Source: Halobacterium zhouii (GTDB lineage Archaea > Halobacteriota > Halobacteria > Halobacteriales > Halobacteriaceae). Taken from it: a stretch of 64,000 nucleotides of DNA. Location: the NCBI RefSeq assembly GCF_021249405.1, contig NZ_CP089593.1, positions 558,001-622,000 of the forward strand. The letters run 5' to 3'. The notes under the pieces were generated by a model, which searched no databases, was not told where the DNA came from, and saw nothing but the letters and a program-made list of their open reading frames with translations. Both the position numbers and the translations under genes were made by a program. Shown here piece after piece: positions 1 through 8,889 of this stretch. Each line of letters begins with the position of its first letter. Position 1 is the stretch's first letter.

Positions 1-288
1 CGTGAGTTGTGCCATCTCCACGGGGAGTTTATCGCGTTCGTCTTCCAGTTCCTCGATTTCGCCGGTCTCGACGTACTCCACGACCTTCGACGCGATCGCC
101 TCGCCGACGCCGCTGACGTCCCGGACCGCGTCCTCGCCCTCCGCCGCGAGGTCCTCGATGGCGGTCGGGTGGTCCCTGATGCTGTCCGCCGCGCGGCGGT
201 ACGCGTTCGGCTTGTACTCGACGTCCTGGGCCTCCAGCAGGTCGGCGTACTCCTCGAGCACCGCCGCGATTTCGGCGTTCTGGCTCAC
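1..288 (-). CDS. polX: DNA polymerase X family protein, N-terminal part (runs off left edge)
   Basis: Only the first 96 codons lie in the window, starting at GTG 288 and reading off the left edge. The visible part is the N-terminal helical domain of family X polymerases: the EYKPNAYRRAADSIRDHP segment (about residues 24-41), then a helix-hairpin-helix, GVGEAIASKVVEYVETGEI (about residues 60-78). In full-length archaeal/bacterial PolX this domain precedes the nucleotidyltransferase and a C-terminal PHP exonuclease domain, and the enzyme acts in base-excision or gap-filling repair. Those domains cannot be seen here, so activity is inferred from the N-terminus only. It is transcribed away from the DUF5788-like gene just upstream. 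Confidence 0.85.
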   Translation of the reverse strand, partial: MSQNAEIAAVLEEYADLLEAQDVEYKPNAYRRAADSIRDHPTAIEDLAAEGEDAVRDVSGVGEAIASKVVEYVETGEIEELEDERDKLPVEMAQLT

Positions 289-325
289 CGCCGGTCACCT
301 CGCTGTGCGGGTGCGGCGCGCCGAG

Positions 326-760
326 TCATCGCCGAATCCCCTCGTTGTCGTCGTTGCCGAGTGCCTGCTTGAGGAACGAGTACCAGCGCTTCTTGTCGGC
401 GCGCTCGTTGGCCTCCGCTTCGGCCTCGAGGTCGGTCGCGCCCATGGATTCGAGCGCGTTCAGCGCGCGGTCGATGCCCACCAGCACCTCCACGACGCGC
501 TCTCCCTCCTCCCGGGAGATATCCCCCTCTTCCAGGGTCTCCCGGCGCTCGATGCGCTCGCGGCGCAGCAGCGTCTTCACTTCGTCGACCTCCTCGCGCG
601 TGTCCGCCGGGATGGTGTCGCGCTTTTTCACCTCGAAGACGAACGCCCCGAGTTCGAAGCGCTCGCCCTGCAGGTCGATCTCGTCGGGAATCGACGCCCC
701 CACCGTCGCGGACTCCCGGTCGACCCGTTCGAGGAGTTGCTTGCGCTCGTACTCTTGCAT
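326..760 (-). CDS. DUF5788-like haloarchaeal protein
   Basis: A 144-residue acidic protein starting at ATG 760. It opens with MQEYERKQLLERVDRE and is mostly charged alpha-helix: a KKRDTIPADTREEVDEVKTLLRRERIERRETLEEG segment in the middle and a basic tail KKRWYSFLKQALGNDDNEG. There are no membrane segments, cysteine clusters or catalytic motifs. I recall similar short proteins in many haloarchaea under DUF5788; no function is known to me. It lies 37 bp upstream of polX on the same strand and could be co-transcribed with it. Reading frame, length and haloarchaeal composition make it a confident gene. Confidence 0.75.
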   Translation of the reverse strand: MQEYERKQLLERVDRESATVGASIPDEIDLQGERFELGAFVFEVKKRDTIPADTREEVDEVKTLLRRERIERRETLEEGDISREEGERVVEVLVGIDRALNALESMGATDLEAEAEANERADKKRWYSFLKQALGNDDNEGIRR

Positions 761-931
761 ATCCGCTGGTACCACCGGAGCGGCCAAAAACACCGTGGCT
801 GTTTCCGGATGGTTCCGGTGTGCGTTGTGGCGCTGTCGGGATTCTGCGCTCGGTCTCCTGCCTGCCCGTTCGCCCGACGACGCTCTACTGCGACCCCAAA
901 CGCTTTCGCCGCCCCTCCCTAACGCCCGGTA

Positions 932-1849
932 ATGGCGACGTGTGACCGGTGTGGCGAACAGGAGCCGATGCCGTACCGGTGTCGGCTTTGTGGCGGCACC
1001 TACTGTTCGGACCACCGACTCCCGGAGAACCACAACTGTCCGGGGCTGGACGAGTGGGACGACCCGAACGGCGTCTTCGACAGCGGGTTCGACGATAGCG
1101 GCGGCAAGCAACAGCAGCAGGCCGAGGGAAGCGTCGTGAGTCGCGTGACGCCGGACGCGAGCACGGGCGGCCTGTTCGGCTACTTCCGCGGGAACATGAC
1201 GTACGTGTTCCTCGCGCTGATGTGGTTGACGTTCGTCGCGCAACTCATCTTCCAGAGCACCATCGACTCACAGGCGGACGTCGCGCTCTACGAGAGCATC
1301 TTCGTGCTGACGACCACGCACCCGGAGTACGTCTGGACGTGGTTCACGTCCATCTTCGCGCACGCCGGGTTCTCGCACATCTTCGTGAACAGCATCGTGA
1401 TATTCTTCTTCGGCCGTCTGGTCGAGGACTACGTCGGCTCCAGGGAGTTCTCAGTGCTGTTCCTGGCGTCGGGCGCGCTTGCGGGCCTGAGCCAGATACT
1501 CGTCGGGTTGCTTCAGAGCACCCCTGCGGGCGTGGTCGGCGCGAGCGGCGCCGGTCTCGCCATCATGGGCGTGCTCACCGTGCTCAACCCGGGACTGCGC
1601 GTCTACCTCTACTTCATCCTGCCCGTGCCAATCTGGGTGCTCACCGGTCTCTACGCGGTGGTGAGCGTCATCGGCATCGTCGGGCCGAGCATCGCGGGCG
1701 CGAACGTGGCGAACGCGGCCCACCTCGTCGGCCTGCTGATCGGGCTGGCGTACGGCAAGCACGTCGAGGGCCGCGGCCGCACGCCCCGCCAGCTCCAGTT
1801 CGGGGGCGGCGGTGGTGGCCGGGGCGGCCCGGGTCGCGGGCGCTTCTGA
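932..1849 (+). CDS. Rhomboid-family intramembrane serine protease with N-terminal AN1-type zinc finger
   Basis: 305 residues. The first ~40 form an AN1-like zinc finger (CDRCGEQEP, CRLCGGTYCSDHRLPENHNC). After a Gln-rich linker come about six membrane segments starting near residue 87. The rhomboid catalytic Ser sits in GASGAG (about residue 203) and the catalytic His in NAAHLVGLLIG near the end of the last membrane segment. The family cleaves membrane proteins inside the bilayer; the zinc finger probably faces the cytoplasm and recruits a partner (inference). The C-terminus is a glycine-rich tail. The gene is followed 30 bp later by endonuclease V on the same strand, a spacing compatible with co-transcription though the functions are unrelated. 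Confidence 0.92.
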   Translation: MATCDRCGEQEPMPYRCRLCGGTYCSDHRLPENHNCPGLDEWDDPNGVFDSGFDDSGGKQQQQAEGSVVSRVTPDASTGGLFGYFRGNMTYVFLALMWLTFVAQLIFQSTIDSQADVALYESIFVLTTTHPEYVWTWFTSIFAHAGFSHIFVNSIVIFFFGRLVEDYVGSREFSVLFLASGALAGLSQILVGLLQSTPAGVVGASGAGLAIMGVLTVLNPGLRVYLYFILPVPIWVLTGLYAVVSVIGIVGPSIAGANVANAAHLVGLLIGLAYGKHVEGRGRTPRQLQFGGGGGGRGGPGRGRF

Positions 1850-1879
1850 GATGACCGCCGTCACCGCGGGTGGTCCGGG

Positions 1880-2680
1880 GTGAACGTCGTCCACCCGGAG
1901 TACCTTCCGGACCCCGGTCGCTCGCGCGAGGAGATGGAGGTACTCCAGCGCGACATCGCGGCGGACGCCGAGTTCGAGGACGACGTTGACTTCGATTCCG
2001 CGGACGTCGCGCTCTCTGGAACACCGACCGAGCATGAAGTCGGTCAGACGGAACTCGATGCGAGCAGCGCAACGGACACACCGGTCGTCGTCGGCGTCGA
2101 CCAGGCGTTCACGGACGACGAGGCGGTGAGCGCCGTCGTCGCCATCCGCGACGGCGTCGTGGTGGACCGCGCGGCGGGGCACGCGCCCCTGGAGATTCCC
2201 TACATTCCGGGCCTGCTCTCCTTTCGGGAGGGAAGCGCCATCGTGGACGCACTCGAATCCCTCTCCGTCGACCCCGACGTGCTGGTCGTCGACGGCAGCG
2301 GGCGCATCCACTTCCGGCAGGCCGGCCTCGCCACGCACGTCGGCGTCCTGTTCGACGTTCCGGCGGTCGGCGTGGCGAAGAACCTCCTGTGTGGCACACC
2401 CCGCGCGTCACTCGACGACCCGCTCGCGGCGGGCGCTCGCGTCGCCATCGAGGCCGACGATTCGATGGACGCCCCCGACGGCACCGTCGTCGGCTACGCT
2501 TACCAGAGCCGCCAGTACCCGAATCCCGAGACGCGCCACGTCAACCCACTGTTCGTGAGCCCCGGCCACCGCCTGAGCGCCGAAACGGCGGTCGACGTCG
2601 TCGAGGCGACCTGTTCGGGGTACAAGCTTCCCGAACCGACCAGACTCGCCGACGCGTACGCCGACGAACTGAAGGCGTAG
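1880..2680 (+). CDS. nfi: Endonuclease V
   Basis: 266 residues from a GTG start at 1880. Endonuclease V nicks DNA near deoxyinosine (some archaeal/eukaryotic members cleave inosine in RNA). All family landmarks are visible: the first catalytic Asp in VVGVDQAF (about residue 76), the PYIPGLLSFREG block with its Glu (about 113-124), and the DGSGRIHFRQAGLATHVGV block with its Asp (about 141-159), followed by GVAKNLLCG and the late SPGHRLS. The N-terminal ~60 residues are an acidic extension with low similarity to bacterial enzymes, which fits haloarchaeal proteins. A gene for deaminated-base repair is unremarkable in a high-GC, UV-exposed lineage. Confidence 0.93.
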   Translation: MNVVHPEYLPDPGRSREEMEVLQRDIAADAEFEDDVDFDSADVALSGTPTEHEVGQTELDASSATDTPVVVGVDQAFTDDEAVSAVVAIRDGVVVDRAAGHAPLEIPYIPGLLSFREGSAIVDALESLSVDPDVLVVDGSGRIHFRQAGLATHVGVLFDVPAVGVAKNLLCGTPRASLDDPLAAGARVAIEADDSMDAPDGTVVGYAYQSRQYPNPETRHVNPLFVSPGHRLSAETAVDVVEATCSGYKLPEPTRLADAYADELKA

Positions 2681-2730
2681 CCGCCGGCGGGGAGGTGAAG
2701 CGTTAACTACCAGGGCGGTGACGTGCCGGC

Positions 2731-3567
2731 ATGGAGAACGTCGCGCTCGTCACTGGTTGTTCGTCGGGCATCGGTGACGCGACCGCCCGAGCACTGCTCG
2801 AGGAGGAGTGGACCGTCGTCGCGACCGCACGCGACACCGACGACGTCGCCGCGCTCGCGAACGCGGGCTGTGAGACCGCCGAACTCGACGTGACGAAACC
2901 CGCACAGTGCGTGAACGTCGTCGATGACGTCGTGGAGCGCCACGGCCGCCTCGACGCGCTCGTGAACAACGCCGGGTACGCGCAACTCGGCCCGCTCGAG
3001 GACGTGCCGACGCGGCGCGTCCACGACCAGTTCGACGTGAACGTCTACGGTCCTCACCGCCTCATTCGGGCGGCGCTCCCGCACATGCGGGAGGCCGGCG
3101 ACGGAACCATCGTGAACGTCTCGAGCGTCTCCGGTCGCGTCGCCACACCCGGGATGGGCGCGTACAACGCCTCGAAGTTCGCGCTCGAGGGGATGAGCGA
3201 CGCGCTCCGTGCGGAGGTCGACTCCTTCGGCGTGGACGTCGCGCTCGTCGAACCCGGGCCCGTGGAGACGCAGTTCTCGGACCGCGCGGAGTCGGAACTC
3301 GACCCGCTGGAGGGAAGCGGCGCCTACGACCGGCTCTACGAGTTCTTCGCGGACGCGAGCGCGGTCAACGGCGTCGGCGCGGTGTCGGCCGAGGACGTCG
3401 CGGACACCATCGTGGAGGCCACCGTGAGCTCGAACCCGAAGGCGCGCTACCCCGTCGGTCGAGCCGGGAAAATCGGCGTGCTCGCTCGTTTCCTCCCGGC
3501 GAGCGTGCTGGACCGGCTGTACAGTCTCGGGATGTCCCTCGCGTCGCGAGTGCAGTCGAGGGACTGA
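2731..3567 (+). CDS. Short-chain dehydrogenase/reductase (SDR) family oxidoreductase
   Basis: 278 residues. Classical SDR layout: nucleotide-binding TGCSSGIG (residues ~8-15), ELDVT, NNAG (about 82-85), the catalytic Ser in VNVSSVSG (about 132-139) and YNASK (Tyr and Lys, about 152-156), then EPGPVETQF. This is the 'classical' subfamily with Rossmann fold and NAD(P)H cofactor; ATARD after the second strand hints at NADP preference (inference). The substrate cannot be read from sequence, and the neighbours (endonuclease V, glycerate kinase) do not define a pathway. The start ATG at 2731 immediately precedes the first beta-strand, as usual. Confidence 0.92.
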   Translation: MENVALVTGCSSGIGDATARALLEEEWTVVATARDTDDVAALANAGCETAELDVTKPAQCVNVVDDVVERHGRLDALVNNAGYAQLGPLEDVPTRRVHDQFDVNVYGPHRLIRAALPHMREAGDGTIVNVSSVSGRVATPGMGAYNASKFALEGMSDALRAEVDSFGVDVALVEPGPVETQFSDRAESELDPLEGSGAYDRLYEFFADASAVNGVGAVSAEDVADTIVEATVSSNPKARYPVGRAGKIGVLARFLPASVLDRLYSLGMSLASRVQSRD

Positions 3568-3721
3568 CCGGACGGGTCGGGAAGCCGAGTTCCGGTGGTG
3601 GAGCGGGAAGCCGAGTAGCAGCGGCTTCGACGACCGAGAGCGGGGCGCCGGTGGTCGAGTCCGGGTCGGTGCGCCAACCGGAATCCACTTGTCCGCGTGG
3701 AACCGCGTCCCAACCAAACCG

Positions 3722-5110
3722 ATGATACGGAATCGGGACGAGCTGGCTGGCGGCGACGGCCGGGAGACCGCACTCGCGTGCCTCGAGGCGGGCATCCGGG
3801 CCGCCCATCCGCGCGCGGTCGTCCGAGAGTCGGTCCGTCGCTCGGGGGAAACGCTCCGGGTGCTGGACGCCGAGTACGACCTCGGCGAGTACGACGAGGT
3901 GGTCGTCGCGGGCGGCGGGAACGCCGCTGGTCACGTGGCCGCCGCGCTCGAATCCATCCTCGGCGACTCCCTCGACGGCGGCGCTGTCGTCACCGACGAC
4001 TTCGCGGAGACGGACCGAGTCGAGGTGCTGCCGGGCGACCATCCGGTTCCGAGCGAGCGAGGTGTCGACGGCGCGCGCAGTATTCTCGACCTTGCCGAAT
4101 CCGCGGACGAGCGAACCCTGGTGCTGGCCGTCCTCACCGGCGGCGGAAGCGCTCTTCTGCCCGCGCCGGCGGGCGACGTGACACTCGAGGACCTCCAGGC
4201 GACGACCGACTCGCTGCTCGCGAGCGGTGCTCCCATCAACGAGATGAACGCCGTGCGGAAGCACCTCTCCGCACTGAAGGGCGGACAGCTGGCGGCCGCG
4301 GCCGCCCCCGGGGCGGTCGTCGGACTGGTGCTCAGCGACGTGGTCGGCGACGACCTCGGCGTGATCGCCAGCGGCCCGACGGCCCCCGACGACTCGACGT
4401 TCGAATCGGCGCTATCGGTGCTCGACGCCTACGACGCAGACGCGCCCGAGCGTGTCCGCGACCGGCTCAGGCGCGGCGCCGACGGCGACGTCTCCGAGAC
4501 GCCGGGCGTGGGGGACGAAACGTTCGACCGCGTGACCAACCACGTGCTGGCGAACGCGCGGACAGCGCTCGACGCGGCCCGCGACGCAGCCGCCGAGCGC
4601 GGCTACGATGCGATGGTTCTCTCGGCGAGCGTGCGGGGCGAGGCCTGCGAGGCGGCCAAGACTCACGTCGCCGTCGCCGAGGAGATTGTCACGAGCGCCG
4701 ACCCCGTCGAGCCGCCGGCGGTCGTCCTCTCGGGCGGCGAGACCACCGTGACGCTCTCCGGGGACGGCGGCGTCGGGAGCGACGCGACTGACGGTTCGGC
4801 GGACGAGCGAACCGAGTCCGCCGGCGGCCCGAACCAGGAGTTCGCCACGAGCGCCGCGGCGGAACTCGACGCGGCCGGCGTCGTGCTGGCGTCCGTAGAC
4901 ACCGACGGCATCGACGGCGCGACCGACGCGGCGGGCGCCGTTGTCGACGCCGACACGGTCCCCGATGGCGGCGCCGACGCTGTTCGCACGGCGCTCGCGA
5001 ACAACGACGTCGCCCGGTATCTCGACGAGCGAGGCGCGCTCGTTCGAACGGGGACGACAGGAACGAACGTCAACGACCTCCGAGTGCTGGTCGTCGCGGA
5101 GCGGTCCTAG
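3722..5110 (+). CDS. Glycerate 2-kinase (DUF4147/MOFRL family)
   Basis: 462 residues from ATG 3722. It has the N-terminal DUF4147 fold (VVVAGGGNAAGHVAAALE, PGDHPVPSERG, LAVLTGGGSALLPAP, and NAVRKHLSALKGGQLA with the conserved basic residues) and the C-terminal MOFRL domain ending in GTTGTNVNDLRV. Archaeal members phosphorylate glycerate to 2-phosphoglycerate in the non-phosphorylative/semi-phosphorylative Entner-Doudoroff route or in glycerate use. An Asp/Glu/Ser-rich insert (around residues 345-375) separates the domains. The gene converges with a GntP-type permease 15 bp away, which suggests import and phosphorylation of a glycerate- or gluconate-like acid. A direct repeat of GGGAAGCCGAG occurs in the spacer upstream (about 3581-3619). 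Confidence 0.9.
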   Translation: MIRNRDELAGGDGRETALACLEAGIRAAHPRAVVRESVRRSGETLRVLDAEYDLGEYDEVVVAGGGNAAGHVAAALESILGDSLDGGAVVTDDFAETDRVEVLPGDHPVPSERGVDGARSILDLAESADERTLVLAVLTGGGSALLPAPAGDVTLEDLQATTDSLLASGAPINEMNAVRKHLSALKGGQLAAAAAPGAVVGLVLSDVVGDDLGVIASGPTAPDDSTFESALSVLDAYDADAPERVRDRLRRGADGDVSETPGVGDETFDRVTNHVLANARTALDAARDAAAERGYDAMVLSASVRGEACEAAKTHVAVAEEIVTSADPVEPPAVVLSGGETTVTLSGDGGVGSDATDGSADERTESAGGPNQEFATSAAAELDAAGVVLASVDTDGIDGATDAAGAVVDADTVPDGGADAVRTALANNDVARYLDERGALVRTGTTGTNVNDLRVLVVAERS

Positions 5111-5125
5111 ACCGCCCCTGGGTCG

Positions 5126-6487
5126 TTACAGGACCAGGCCGACCAGGCCTCTGAGGACGACGATCCAGACGATGCTCGTGACGCCGAGCGCGAGCGTCGC
5201 CAGCGTCCACGCCTGGTAGGCTGTCGCCGCCTCCATGTCGGTGAACTCGGTGATGATCCAGAAGTAGGAGTCGTTTGCGTGGCTCACTGTCATGCTCCCC
5301 GCGCCGATGGCGAGCACCGCGAACACCCGGCCCCACTGCGAGGCGAGACCGAGCGGTTCGAGCAGCGGTGCGACGAGGCTCGCCGTCGTCAGGATGGCAA
5401 CGGTCGAGGAGCCGAGTGCGGTCTTCATCGCGGCCGCGATGACGAACGCGGCGAGCAGGCCGATGCCCAGGCCACCGAACGTGCTGGTGACGAAGTCCTG
5501 AAGCGGGAGCGCGCCCAGCACGTTGCCGAACGCGCCGCCGGCACCGGTCACGGCGAGGATGACGGCGGCGTTCGTGATACCTTCGCTCACCCACTCGTCG
5601 GTGACCTCGTCGGTGAACTCGGGGACGGCGGCGAAGGAGACGAAGGCGCCAATGATGAGCGCGACTGCGGGGTCACCGAAGAACAGCAGCCAGTTCTGGA
5701 GCGTGCCCGTGATCAGTTCCGGATTTGCCGCCTCGGGGTACGCGGCGACACTCCCGAGCGCGATGAGCACGATGGGGACCACTAGCGGTGCGAACGAGGC
5801 GGCAGGCGACGGAAGCGTGCCGTACTCGTCTTCGATCTCCTCGACCGTCATCTCCGGGTCGGGGTCGATGTGGAACCGGGAGGCGACCCGGTCGGCCCAC
5901 ACCGCGGCGACGAACACGATGGGAGCGCTCACAACGATTCCCGCGAGCATGACGAGGCCGATGTCCGCGCCGATGATGCCCGCTGCAGCGATGGGGCCGG
6001 GCGTCGGTGGGACGAACACGTGCGTGACGTAGAGCCCGCCGGCGAGCGCGACGCCGACCGTGGCGAGTGAGAGCGACGACCGATCGGCGAGCGTTCGGTT
6101 GAGCCCCGATAGGATGACGAATCCCGAGTCACAGAACACGGGAATGCTCACGAAACTTCCCGTGATGGCCATCACCGTGGTCGTGTGTTCCTCGCCGACG
6201 ACGTCGAGAATCGACTCGGCGATGACGATGGCTGCGCCCGACCGTTCGAGCGCGGTGCCGATGATGGTCCCGGCGAGAATTACGATACCGATGTAGCCGA
6301 GCACACTGCCGAATCCGTTCGTGACGAGTGCCGCCGCCTCGCTTGGCGCGACTCCCGCGACGAGCGCGGTTCCGTACGCCGCGACGAGCAGGGTGAGAAA
6401 CGCGTGTAAATCCAGTTTTGCGGTGGCGACGATGATGAACGCGATTGCCGCCAGCAGCAACAATACCAGCGGTATTCCCGATAACAT
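5126..6487 (-). CDS. GntP-family gluconate/glycerate:H+ symporter
   Basis: 453 residues, about 12 membrane helices over the whole length. Family signatures: IVILAGTIIGTALERSGAA, SIPVFCDSGFVILSGL, and THVFVPPTPGPIAAAG in the N-terminal half; the last third repeats a similar pattern (ALGSSTVAILTTASL, SMTVSHANDSYFW). GntP proteins import gluconate or related sugar acids/glycerate with protons. The start at ATG 6487 is supported by a TATA-like box 24-33 bp upstream, giving a leaderless mRNA. Substrate is inferred: the convergent neighbour is a glycerate 2-kinase, so glycerate or gluconate are the natural candidates. Confidence 0.92.
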   Translation of the reverse strand: MLSGIPLVLLLLAAIAFIIVATAKLDLHAFLTLLVAAYGTALVAGVAPSEAAALVTNGFGSVLGYIGIVILAGTIIGTALERSGAAIVIAESILDVVGEEHTTTVMAITGSFVSIPVFCDSGFVILSGLNRTLADRSSLSLATVGVALAGGLYVTHVFVPPTPGPIAAAGIIGADIGLVMLAGIVVSAPIVFVAAVWADRVASRFHIDPDPEMTVEEIEDEYGTLPSPAASFAPLVVPIVLIALGSVAAYPEAANPELITGTLQNWLLFFGDPAVALIIGAFVSFAAVPEFTDEVTDEWVSEGITNAAVILAVTGAGGAFGNVLGALPLQDFVTSTFGGLGIGLLAAFVIAAAMKTALGSSTVAILTTASLVAPLLEPLGLASQWGRVFAVLAIGAGSMTVSHANDSYFWIITEFTDMEAATAYQAWTLATLALGVTSIVWIVVLRGLVGLVL

Positions 6488-6510
6488 GCAGGTTGTTCCC
6501 AAACGGATTG

Positions 6511-6548
6511 TTTGTATAATGCTGTCCCTACCAGCAACGATTCTGGTA
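6511..6548 (-). promoter_or_regulatory. gntP-like gene promoter with adjacent inverted repeat
   Basis: Reading on the minus strand, a TATA-like box (ATTATACAAA, 6511-6520) sits about 26 bp before the start codon at 6487. Directly upstream of the box is an inverted repeat TACCAG-8 nt-CTGGTA (6529-6548), well placed for the binding site of an activator next to the TFB recognition element. The regulator is unknown. Confidence 0.5.
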
Positions 6549-6582
6549 GAATGTGTGAACTGTCCCAGGAGATGACGGCGTC

Positions 6583-7617
6583 TCAGTCCAGGCAGGACGC
6601 GACGACGCGAAGCGAGCGCTCGCCTCTGACTTCCTCCGCGAGCAGCGGCACGCGTTTCACGTCGTGGCCGCGGAACAGGTCCTGGGCGTCCGCGAGCGCG
6701 CCCTGCTGGACCGCCCAGCGTCGCGAGCAAAAGTCGCAGTGCTCGGGGTCGGGCGCGACGAACGCCTCGGTCGGCACGTCGGTGACGTCCGCGAGTGGCT
6801 CCATCACGCGGTTCACGACGACGGTGCCGACCGGCACGCCGAACTCGTCGAGTCGGGAGACGAGACGCTCGGACTCCACGACGCTCATCTCCTCTGGCAC
6901 CATCACGACGCGGAAGTCGGTCCGCGCCGGGTCCGTGAGCACGCCACGGAGTCGCTCGACGCGCTCTTTCACGGCGTCGAGGTCGCCGAAGCCGTCGTCC
7001 TCGGCGCCGTCGCCGCCTCCGCCGAACATCCCCTTCACGCCGTCGAGCATCCCGCCGAAGCGCTCGCGCATCTGCACGAGGCGCCCGACCATGGAGTCGA
7101 GGACCTCCGGGAGTTCGAGCAGTCGGAGCGTGTGCCCGGTCGGCGCGGTGTCGACGACCACGCGGTCGAAGCGCTCGTCGTCCAGGTACTCGAGGAGGAG
7201 TTGCATCGCCGCGGCCTCATCCGCGCCGGGCATCATCGCGGCGTCGTCGGCGCTGTCGCCCGCCGCGCCCCCGAGCAGCGCGTCCAGACCGCCGGCGAAC
7301 CCGCCCTCCTGGCCGAACATCCCGGCCTGCGAGAGCGCGTCGTCGGGGTCGATCTCGACCGCCCACAGCGGCGCGTCCTCCCGAATCTGCGCCGGCCGTG
7401 ACGGAATTTCGGCGCCGAGTGTGTCCGACAGCGAGTGCGCGGGGTCCGTCGACACGACGAGCGTCGACGTGCCAGCGTTCGCGCTGGCGAGCGCCGTCGC
7501 CGCCGCCATCGTCGTCTTCCCCACGCCGCCCTTCCCGCCGTACAGCACGTACTCCGCGGTCCCCGCCCCGACGCCGGGGTCGAGGGAGTCGACCGCCTCG
7601 ACCTCGAGTTCGTCCAT
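6583..7617 (-). CDS. ArsA/Get3 (TRC40)-family ATPase
   Basis: 344 residues. Deviant Walker A in LYGGKGGVGKTT (about residues 24-35), the switch region VSTDPAHSLSDTLG, and DTAPTGHTLRLLELP (about 157-171). A CxxC pair (EHCDFCSRRW, about 298-307) matches the zinc-bridge motif of Get3 dimers, so this is more likely a tail-anchored-protein targeting type than an arsenite pump subunit; a long glycine- and alanine-rich insert (GMLDGVKGMFGGGGDG) replaces part of the helical substrate-binding region. Single ATPase domain, as in archaeal Get3. Membrane targeting is inferred; no arsenic genes are nearby. Confidence 0.9.
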   Translation of the reverse strand: MDELEVEAVDSLDPGVGAGTAEYVLYGGKGGVGKTTMAAATALASANAGTSTLVVSTDPAHSLSDTLGAEIPSRPAQIREDAPLWAVEIDPDDALSQAGMFGQEGGFAGGLDALLGGAAGDSADDAAMMPGADEAAAMQLLLEYLDDERFDRVVVDTAPTGHTLRLLELPEVLDSMVGRLVQMRERFGGMLDGVKGMFGGGGDGAEDDGFGDLDAVKERVERLRGVLTDPARTDFRVVMVPEEMSVVESERLVSRLDEFGVPVGTVVVNRVMEPLADVTDVPTEAFVAPDPEHCDFCSRRWAVQQGALADAQDLFRGHDVKRVPLLAEEVRGERSLRVVASCLD

Positions 7618-7819
7618 GCGCCGGCATCGGCGTTCCACGTGGGTCAATCCGTCGGTCGAATGCGGGCCAGGCCCGGCCGTCTCTGGGCAAAAACAGCAGC
7701 GTCGGCGGCATCTGAACTCATCACTTGGCGTACAACTCGGCACCTGAATACAGTGAAAACGCAAGACGAACGTCGGACGCTGGCGCCAAATTGAAGCACG
7801 ACTAGACGTTAGTGGGCGT

Positions 7820-8338
7820 ATGCGCGACCACGCCGACGACCCCCCGGTCGAGGAGACACTCGGGGACGCCCTCCGTGACGCCGGGCACACCGTCGCCGTG
7901 GCGGAGTCCTGCACGGGCGGTCTCGTCGGGTCGCTGCTCACGGACGTGCCGGGGTCGAGTGAGTACTTCGACCGCGCCACCGTCACGTACTCCTACGACG
8001 CGAAACTCGACAGCGGCATCACCCGGGAGGCGCTCGACGAACACGGCGCGGTCAGCGAACCCGTCGCGCGCCAGATGGCTCAGGCCGCCCGGGACAGTGC
8101 CGGCACGACGTGGGGAGTCTCCACGACCGGCGTCGCGGGACCGAGTGGCGGCACCGAGGAGACGCCGGTCGGGACGGTCTTCGTCGGCGTCGCGTACCGC
8201 GGCGACTGGGGCTCGCAGTCCTCTTACGCGACTGTCGAGCGCTACGAGTTCGAGGGTGACAGAGCCGACGTGAAAGAGCAGATCGCGAGACGCGCGCTCC
8301 ACGACCTGGCTGCGGAACTCGAGGCGGTGCGCGAGTGA
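7820..8338 (+). CDS. CinA-family C-terminal domain protein (nicotinamide-nucleotide amidase-like)
   Basis: 172 residues, the stand-alone CinA C-terminal (PncC) domain. Signature VAVAESCTGGLVGSLLTDVPGSS occupies residues ~24-47, and STTGVAGPSGGTEETPVGTVF residues ~101-121. Bacterial PncC deamidates nicotinamide mononucleotide to nicotinate mononucleotide in NAD salvage; for archaeal members this is by homology only. The COOL/MoCF domain found N-terminally in full CinA is absent, as usual for PncC-type proteins. The next gene starts 14 bp downstream on the same strand. Confidence 0.88.
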   Translation: MRDHADDPPVEETLGDALRDAGHTVAVAESCTGGLVGSLLTDVPGSSEYFDRATVTYSYDAKLDSGITREALDEHGAVSEPVARQMAQAARDSAGTTWGVSTTGVAGPSGGTEETPVGTVFVGVAYRGDWGSQSSYATVERYEFEGDRADVKEQIARRALHDLAAELEAVRE

Positions 8339-8351
8339 TCCCCGCAGCACG

Positions 8352-8870
8352 ATGAACAAGCGAGACCACGTCCTCAACGGTGTTCTACTCGCCATCGGCC
8401 TGGGGTACGTCTGGTATCCCGCAGGCGGGGTGGCGACCCTCCAGACCATCGCCGCGGTCGCGGTCCCCGTGGTGCTCGGCGCGCTGCTCCCGGACGTCGA
8501 CACGAGCCTCGGGCGCCACCGGAAGACGCTGCACAACCTCCCAGTGCTCGCGCTCCTCTACGCGTTCCCGTACGTCTTCGCGAACCTCCGGTACGTCTGG
8601 ATCGGGGTCGCCACGCACTACGTGCTCGACGCCCTCGGGAGCAAGCGCGGCGTCGCGTTGTTCTACCCGTTCTCGAAGACCGAGTACGGCCTCCCGGTCG
8701 GCGTCGCCACCGTCTCGAAGTACGCGAGCGTCGTGACCGTCGTCGTCACCGCACTCGAACTCGCGCTCGTCGCGGCGGCCCTCCACGTCGCTCCGGATGT
8801 GGTTCCCAGCCTGGATGTGGTTCCCAGTGACGTCGCGAACGCGCTCGCCCGACTGCCCCGCCCGTGGTGA
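8352..8870 (+). CDS. Membrane-bound metal-dependent hydrolase-like protein (DUF457/YdjM family)
   Basis: 172 residues with four or five membrane segments. N-terminal MNKRDHVLNG, GALLPDVDTSLGRHRKTLHNL and VATHYVLDALGSKRGVALFYPFSK carry the conserved His/Asp residues (H6, D45 area, H56/H61, H89 area) typical of YdjM-like proteins annotated as metal-dependent hydrolases; no substrate is known. Haloarchaea carry several copies of this family. The C-terminus contains a short direct repeat in DNA (CCGGATGTGGTTCCCAG-like, 8794-8826) encoding PDVVPSLDVVPSD. Closely spaced after the CinA-like gene, so probably one transcript. Confidence 0.83.
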   Translation: MNKRDHVLNGVLLAIGLGYVWYPAGGVATLQTIAAVAVPVVLGALLPDVDTSLGRHRKTLHNLPVLALLYAFPYVFANLRYVWIGVATHYVLDALGSKRGVALFYPFSKTEYGLPVGVATVSKYASVVTVVVTALELALVAAALHVAPDVVPSLDVVPSDVANALARLPRPW

Positions 8871-8889
8871 CTCGCTCTTCGGACCGAGT

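Noticed and set aside
3365..4264. Long open frames opposite known genes (e.g. opposite glycerate kinase, threonine synthase, PolB, Rad50)
   Set aside because: High GC with codon bias keeps antisense frames open; they lack family motifs and have low acidic bias compared with the real genes.
7618..7819. Short frames in the ArsA-CinA spacer
   Set aside because: At best 25 codons, no conserved pattern.
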